From Phocaeicola intestinalis (lineage in GTDB: Bacteria > Bacteroidota > Bacteroidia > Bacteroidales > Bacteroidaceae): DNA of 47,944 nt. Where the stretch lies: NCBI RefSeq assembly GCF_014837065.1, contig NZ_JACSPP010000025.1, positions 1 to 47,944 of the forward strand, written 5' to 3'. Under the pieces are notes generated by a model. It was not told where the DNA came from. It was given only the letters and a program-made list of their open reading frames with translations, and did not search any database. Below are positions 47,935 through 47,944 of this stretch, in pieces (the stretch's first letter is position 1; the number at the start of each line of letters is the position of its first letter). Position numbers and translations under genes: made by a program.

Positions 47935-47944
47935 ATTTTGCCAT

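Overview
The window looks like most of a CTnDOT/CTnERL-type integrative and conjugative element (ICE, conjugative transposon) from a Bacteroidales host. Signs of this are a complete traA-to-traQ style transfer operon, a mobA/mobB/mobC block, RteA/RteB/RteC regulators, a topoisomerase III of the Exc type, and repeated Bacteroides -7 promoter boxes (TAnnTTTG). Neither attachment end is recognisable, so both ends of the ICE probably lie outside the window. No tetQ or other known antibiotic-resistance gene was seen.

Layout. 1-1072: tail of an unknown gene, then noncoding DNA with large palindromes. 1073-4714 (+): nine small accessory genes including PcfK-, PcfJ- and DUF3873-type proteins. 5138-19137 (-): the transfer operon, read from traA (ParA-like) through three DUF3408 paralogues and TraD-TraQ to a GH24-like lysozyme. 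19138-19847: divergent intergenic region with TATCCGC repeats and a long hairpin, the best oriT candidate. 19848-23626 (+): MobA, relaxase MobB and coupling protein MobC. 23708-30044: RteC; two tandem tyrosine recombinases; three excisionase-like helix-turn-helix proteins; and, flanking them, two diverged RibD-C/DHFR-like proteins, each behind its own structured leader RNA with a terminator just before the gene. 30090-34168: RteA/RteB two-component system with its own long leader. 34236-38343 (-): a PRTRC cassette encoding E1-like ThiF, E2-like B, ubiquitin-like C, protein E and unknown partners, including a 55-residue gene hidden in another frame. 38689-43398 (-): small membrane protein, topoisomerase III and two DUF4099/DUF3945 proteins. 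44143-45749 (+): AbiEi/AbiEii toxin-antitoxin pair. 45824 to the end: an IS66-family insertion sequence whose transposase is cut off by foreign sequence.

How it fits together. By analogy with CTnDOT, RteA/RteB would sense a signal and activate RteC, which leads to excision by the integrases with Xis-like factors and the topoisomerase. MobA/MobB would then nick oriT, MobC would couple the DNA to the VirB-like channel TraE-TraQ, and the AbiE pair would help retain the element. The two paralogous leader-RNA/RibD-like units are the most unusual part. Both leaders share a five-helix rod, and a segment of that rod can pair with the terminator's 3' arm, which is the architecture of a transcription-attenuating riboswitch. 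The E1/E2/ubiquitin-like cassette is the second notable module.
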